A DNA stretch of 64,000 nucleotides from Membranipora membranacea. Lineage: Eukaryota; Bryozoa; Gymnolaemata; Cheilostomatida; Membraniporidae. This document shows positions 58,301 to 64,000 of this stretch, piece after piece. A model generated the notes under the pieces. The model had not been told where the DNA came from. It made no database searches and saw only the letters and a list, made by a program, of their open reading frames with translations. Position numbers and translations under genes: made by a program. The DNA lies in the NCBI GenBank assembly GCA_914767715.1, contig OU612066.1:30166283-30230282 (forward strand), read 5' to 3'. Each line of letters starts with the position of its first letter. Position 1 is the stretch's first letter.

Positions 58301-60690
58301 GACATGAACCAAACCTTATCTTCGATGTTGCCTGAAGTGCAAATCCTACAGCAATATTTTTCATTGCAAATTTCATTAGAGTTAATGCACAATGTAAATG
58401 GTCTCTGCTCATAGCATCGTAGGTGATGCTGCAGTGAGACCCCGCTCTGAAACACAAATGTCCACACTATTCGAAAATGCAAAGTGCAAATGAAATGAGT
58501 GTCATATTCCATGTTCATTATAATATATAAATTTTGCTATCAGTGGAACATTTAAGAGTTTAACATCGAATGTTGTGGTTATGTTTTACTTCCATTGAAA
58601 TGGAGGAGCAGCTTTCAAATTTTCTTACTCCAAACAACTCTGGTCACAGATTGTGAATTTTATCCTGCTCGCATGCTACATAAAAGGAGTATTACCCTGG
58701 CCATCCATATTTCTCGGCAAAGTATCAAAAATTGGTGTCATTTAAATACCAATTTCAAAATTTGGCCATCCTAATACTGAAATTTAGAATGGTGAGTATT
58801 TGGTGGTACCTATTTGTTAGAGCAGAATTGACAGATGTGCTTCTTCATTGATATCTTTGAAATGCTCATAATACTCTGATTAACACCATATCTGCCAACA
58901 ATGATTTAAAATTGAACTTCATATGTTTCAAATAATTTGGTCATTGGTCACTGACTTTGCTGAAGGTTGGCTGAGAAAGGTCAAGATTCCGAAACTATGG
59001 AGTGTGTCACTGAAGTCATTGCGATGCCAAGGTTAAATCCATGGTTCCTTACATTGTTCCAGTTATAGGGCATGAATATAGCATCAAAATGTAATAGGAC
59101 CTAACTCCGTATAGACTCCTACCTGGGCTAAGTATAACCTAGTGTTAGCTAGCATTAAGTCAACCCCAAACAATAGTAAGTAAACTGCTTTGCTCTTTCT
59201 ATTTGCCTTGCTTTGGGATATTTCTTAACTTTCTATTTCTAATAATTTGCCGTTCCATAAACTTATTGTCAACTTCACATATTTGAAAAAACTTCAACTT
59301 CACATCACAATTACGCAAAACATCAGAGTGTACATGAATGGGTAAATGAATATTCAAAGTCTATTGGTGTTTGAGCCGACGCTAAGAATATGTCTGTCCT
59401 ATGAAATATCGGCTTAAAGAACTTTAAAGCTCAAAACTCGAGGTCAAAGCTTGAAGATTTATAAATATTAATAAATACATTGAGTTTTAATGGCAGATCA
59501 ATGGTCCATTGCCTGGAACCTGCAGCCTTGAGAAATGATTAGCATCATTGAACATCATCGTGTGGCTCTGGATTATTTGATCACAGCAGAGTTTAGAAAA
59601 AGTCGAAAACCTTGATTGAATACAAAACTTAATTATCAAAATGAGATGGTGCTTGCGCATTCTGAAGAAAAGAGCCGTTTTTGTGTGCTTCATTTGAAAA
59701 CTATTCTTTTATCACCTCCTAGCAGGTAGATTTTTTCATGACAGAATGGCAATAAGGGCAGAAACTATAGCGAGGTAGCCGAATGACTATAGCGATGGAT
59801 TCTGCAATGGAAATTCATACAAGATTAATTTTCTTAACTATCTTTATCACTACCATGAAAGCTATAATCACAACAGTCAATAATTCCATTAGACTGAACT
59901 AATGTTATATTGTTAATGTCAGGTGGCCTGCAATTTCTATTGGGCAATACCTCAGGAAGTTATGTGCTTGGCAATATGTAATTGGAGCCATTGATGGATT
60001 TAATGTGTAAATAAGAAGGTGATTGACCAATTAACCAAGAAGTTATGAGTGAAACACCATGTAAAGAATCAGGTTGGGACTATGGTAAGAAGTCATTCTC
60101 CAAGCATAATTGTTCACTAGTTTCCATTCACCAGAAAAAGAGGGCTCTAAGAATCTTCCAAAATAGAGCCGTATCATTTGAATGTAGGTTGATGAAGGTG
60201 GTATAGAAAACATGCAAGGTTATAATTATGATCTAGGAACTTGCTAATACTATGTTTTTGATAGAGAATTACTTTTTATTATTAATAAATTATGGGAAAT
60301 CATTCCTCAGATTAACCCCATTTCCCGTTTTATCTTACAAACTGTATGGCAGGTGGTGATTTATTGCTAGTTCTGATTCAGCATAATATTTTGGAAACCA
60401 GATATTATAGCTATGATCACAACCTTCAAATTGTGTGTCAGTTCAAAGCTTAAACTAAGCAGATTTTTATTAAGTGGTTAAACTGAGGTTAAAGCTATGA
60501 GGTATCTGAACTTAAGGCATTTTTTTGCGGTCAGACATTGTAAACGATTTTGGCCTTGAATCGGATGGAACTAAATTTCAAACAGTTCTATATTCTAGAC
60601 GACACAGTGGTGTTTACAGAATTGTGCATGGCTTCGTTTTGGCAAGAAGCAACAAAACCTTTCTCTCTGAAACTTTGTTCTTTTTGTTGA
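58301..60690. other. Intergenic, no gene recognised
   Basis: Frames at 58249-58518 and 59487-59693 (minus) lack domains. No repeats noticed beyond the satellite edge. Confidence 0.45.
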
Positions 60691-60696
60691 ATTACT

Positions 60697-60834
60697 ATGG
60701 CTTTATTCAAACGAAAACGAAAAAAACTCACAGATAATAACAGTGAAACTTCTACCAACGATATGATTGAATCCGAGGAACAATATCACGGATTACCCTA
60801 CTACCTCGACAGACTAAAAGCTATCCAAAATAAG
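60697..60834 (+). CDS. Possible first exon of an unrecognised gene
   Basis: ATG after a pyrimidine-rich leader opens MALFKRKRKKLT, then an acidic and Ser/Thr/Asn-rich stretch and HGLPYYLDRLKAIQNK, stopping at AAG followed by GTCAGT, a good donor. A candidate second exon starts at 61002 after TTGGCACAATAG in the same phase (EEHHFNDEDC, then SINVEKKRKILYRYY), but its end is unclear. The basic start resembles a nuclear-localisation-type tail. I do not recognise the family. Composition and splice context look better than chance. Confidence 0.35.
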
Positions 60835-61001
60835 GTCAGTAGGGCACAACAATTAATATCTGACGTTATTCCGACAATATGCATTCATGTATTACATGAC
60901 TAAGACATAACCATTCTCATTGTTAGTCTTTATCTTCCAAATTTCTTCGTTATTTGTTTATTCCACATTTATTTATTTTTGTTTTATCTTGGCACAATAG
61001 G

Positions 61002-61222
61002 AAGAACATCATTTTAATGATGAAGATTGCTTGTCAATAAACGTTGAAAAAAAAAGAAAGATATTATATAGATATTATTCATTATTAATAAGCGTTTGCA
61101 CTAATTATTGCTTGACACGTTTCAAGCCCACATTTAAACACACAGATCATATATCATTCTCACCATATCAAAGGCAAATGACATTTCCAGTGTGGAAGAT
61201 GGTTTATCAAAGCTGTGTATGA
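61002..61222 (+). CDS. Possible second exon of the 60697 gene
   Basis: Starts after an AG acceptor preceded by a pyrimidine-rich tract. It is open in phase with the 60697 exon down to a TGA at 61220-61222. No obvious donor ends it, so either the stop is genuine or the exon ends earlier. Very tentative. Confidence 0.25.
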
Positions 61223-62785
61223 GGACTTCTTTACAACTTTGAGCAGCCACAATAACGGTTTAATTTTATACATTACCAAAAACTATTTTTGCAACCCTGT
61301 TTTTGATTGTTTTTGGTTATCCTGATATACTAGCTAGATCATTCAAAAGAAAATAATTATCTAAATGTATAGTCCCTGTTCTAAAAAACCTCTGGTGACT
61401 CAGTTGTCCTTAAGAGTGATCAGTTGTCCTAAATCAGTTGGTCAAGCCAGGGTTTTCCTTATCCCACACATTCAGGTGTGAGCTTGTTGACAGTGTGTAT
61501 AAATGCATGGCGATATTTTTTCCACAGTTATCTGAAGCTCTACCTTTGTATTACCTCAATGTTTAGTACTGAAATACAGCTTAACAAAATGATTGCGCAT
61601 GATCGTCTGAAATATTGCAATCACAGGTCAATATATGGAAGCAGATAAATAACAATGGACATAATTTTGACCAAGAAGGATTTTATTTCAATGGTAACCT
61701 ACAAAGTATTGTCCAATTACTGATTCATCATCAGACCAGGTGGGGGGGGGGGGGGTGTCATTTATATCGGTATTTGTATTACATTTCTTTCTTTAGACCT
61801 CTAATTCAAGCAACACTCTCCTACAGAAATGACAATAAGGATGAATTTGATTGAGAGGAGTTTCACTTCTAGCGATCCAGAACGCTCCAACCTTGGTAGC
61901 ACAGTTGGGAGATTGGCAATTTTAACTCCCACGCCCCATTATCATCACCACCAAAATCCAGACATGGACACCACCATGCATTTTAACAAATTTTTATCTG
62001 GCTTACCTTTTCAATGTTTCATCATTACCAAGTTGCGTGATAACCATTTTGCAGTTGCATCGATAATTATTTCCTGAAACCCTACATCCTGACACAGAAT
62101 TAAGTGCATATTATTTCATTATAATAGAAATTAAAAGTAGCTGCTACTTATTTTTTACATTATTGGTCAGCTTTCACTACATTTTAATGTAAACATTCAA
62201 GTACTATCTTTGATGCTTTCCCACATAATTATGAATGTACAAATAAACTCAACTCACATTCTAAACTTAAGAATTTTTACAACAAAATGAGGCTTTTGAT
62301 CTTTGATGGTCTTTATGTTATTTTGAAAAAATATCTATGGTTCCATCTGGAAATAGCATAGACTTAATACACAACCTACACAGGACAATGCTTATGCTTC
62401 ACTGATCATAATATGTCCCACTTAAATAGCACGACATGATGTAATTAGTTTGTGCTGTGAGCCATAGTTTACTATATACCATTCAATGAAATAATGTGAA
62501 AAATCAAGGGACCATGATATCAGCCCCTGTCCAGCCCCTTATTATTCAAACACAAAGAAAATTGATGAGTGTATGTAAAAGACCTTTCCGCACGAGATGG
62601 TATTCATAATTTGTCCCCAGAACCAGAACTTTTTATGATAAGATACAATCATTGGCCAATAAACACTGAAATAAATACAGCCATTTACCCTCAGCACTTC
62701 CATCACTACTATAAAAATGTAAAGAATACCTATAACAAAATATGCATGGCGATAACTTTTCAGTTCAGTACTGTAGTCAAAATCT
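61223..62785. other. Intergenic or intronic, weak coding hints
   Basis: A frame at 61815-62000 reads SFTSSDPERSNLGSTVGRLA and TPTPHYHHHQNPDMDTTM, which has protein-like composition. I find no convincing donor, so it is not called as an exon. A poly-G run lies near 61741. Confidence 0.3.
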
Positions 62786-62788
62786 AAT

Positions 62789-63393
62789 GGCCTTTACCAT
62801 GGCCGAACTTAATTTTGCCGATGCCGGTAAGGTTCTTTGAGTTTATAAATGTGATATCGGCGTCAACAGTGAATGTCTATTGCTTCCCCGACCTATACAC
62901 AGAAACAGCAGCGTGAAAAAAAGTTATTACTGATATGTCTAAAACTGTTTTAACAAAGTTGCGTCCGATGAAGACCATCCTATTTTTTGTTGTGATGTTT
63001 TCAACTGTGCAAAGGTTGCCTCTTGCCTACATACCATCAATTGCCCACCAAAGTGCAGGACTGGAAGGCATTTAAGGAGCTTTTTTCCGTAGTACATGTC
63101 AACTGACAACAGAATTTAAAATGTTCATTTTCATGTACCAATCCAATCCTATCGCCTGTTAATACAATGATTGTTATAATAAGTCCAACCAGAACATATC
63201 ATCATCTGAGAAAATGGAACTACATGTAATGATGAAACTACAGAGGAAAAAGGATGGAAGCAGGTGACTCTAATAATTTCCAAAACTGGAAAATCAAATA
63301 CCCTGGCCAAACTTATTTTTGCCGATGCCGGTAAGGTTCTTGGAGTTTTTGAGTTTATCAATGTGATATTGGCGTCAACAGTGAATGTCAATT
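62789..63393. repeat. Direct repeat of a 90-bp module
   Basis: TTTTGCCGATGCCGGTAAGG, TTCTTKGAGTTT, TCAATGTGATAT, GGCGTCAACAGTGAATGTC occur at 62800-62875 and 63313-63390. The minus-strand translation (FTVDADITFINSKNLTGIGK) is open in the first copy and nearly so in the second, so an exon origin is possible. Confidence 0.65.
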
Positions 63394-63985
63394 AGAGTGA
63401 TATTTGAAAAGTACAATTCCGGTAATGATCATTATTATTATTCTTATCGTTGCATTCACATTATTTTTTTTCAATAGTTTCAATAATTCCCATAAAAACT
63501 ATTTCAGCTTCGATCTAGGTGGAGCCCTGCAGACATCTCTATACTTCTCAAGATAGTGCAGCACAATCAACAGTGATGTCTCCTTACAGAGGGATTTTTT
63601 AGTCATTGCAGAAGGGGTTGTTGCTGCTCATTAATTCAAAAACTTCTCTGGCTGTCTAAATAAAGGGTTCAGAAACGTTATTTTGTGGCTCAGACTGGGC
63701 TCTATACTAATAGCCATTATTCATACTAAACCTTAGCTCATACCAACAAAAATTTATTGCACGCTGCGGATCGGTTTGTGCTTGTGAGCAGCTGTGATGC
63801 ATATGAGCACGCAACTCTCGGCTGAGTCAAGCAATAATGCTGGTGATCATTTGGCAATTATTTTCCAGTCTTGGAAATGATTAGAATCACTGCTTCCATC
63901 CTTGATCCTCTGTAGTTCCATCATCACATGTAGTTCCATTTTCTCAGATGATGACGTGTCATGTTGTAATAACTACTTTTTTCAC
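63165..63985. repeat. Inverted repeat, arms about 125 bp
   Basis: 63165-63297 and 63857-63985 are complementary. Shared blocks are CATCATCTGAGAAAATGGAA, CTACATGT, GATGGAAGCAG and GGAAA flanked by CTGGAAAA-like sequence. The loop is about 560 bases. A foldback MITE or a local inverted duplication; the window ends too close to define it. Confidence 0.7.
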
Positions 63986-64000
63986 ACTGCCGTGTCTGGT

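Overview
The window reads as nuclear DNA of an invertebrate metazoan. It is AT-rich. Its genes are split into short exons by spliceosomal GT-AG introns, and it carries a dense load of decayed eukaryotic transposons (LINE, BEL/Pao, hAT, PIF/Harbinger-type, tyrosine-recombinase, tRNA-derived and U2-snRNA-derived repeats). I cannot fix the phylum from sequence alone.

The core is a family of three intact paralogous 12-transmembrane major facilitator transporters resembling SLC18B1, the vesicular polyamine transporter family. Copy A is on the + strand (2534-13053). Copy B (34592-40989) and copy C (45928-52922) are on the - strand. Each has 11 coding exons with the same intron positions and phases. 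By my exon assembly they encode 487, 482 and 500 residues. A and B are closest to each other and C is more diverged. A and B sit tail-to-tail as arms of an old inverted duplication. Beyond their stop codons the arms stay alignable through 13053-20411 and 34592-30545, interrupted by different transposons in each arm, so each arm preserves the other's pre-insertion site.

Layout: 1-2280, a tRNA-like SINE head and little else. 2284-13053, gene A, whose introns hold a CR1/jockey-like LINE fragment, a U2-headed repeat and a broken tyrosine recombinase. 13887-19786, a 5.9 kb foldback element whose inverted ends are 16-bp minisatellites, with a smaller element of the same design nested inside. 19787-34590, duplicated arm sequence, small tandem repeats, a BEL/Pao pol fragment, a second U2-headed repeat and a 2.3 kb hAT deletion derivative. 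34592-40989, gene B. 41000-45115, a MITE-rich spacer. 45928-52922, gene C. 54510-58300, about 39 copies of a 97-bp satellite with higher-order structure. 58300-64000, mostly gene-poor, with a possible 5' end of another gene near 60697 and an inverted repeat at the right edge.

The three transporters are probably independent vesicular or plasma-membrane proton-coupled carriers of amines or related cations that arose by duplication. The rest of the window is largely repeat sequence that lets the order of events be reconstructed.
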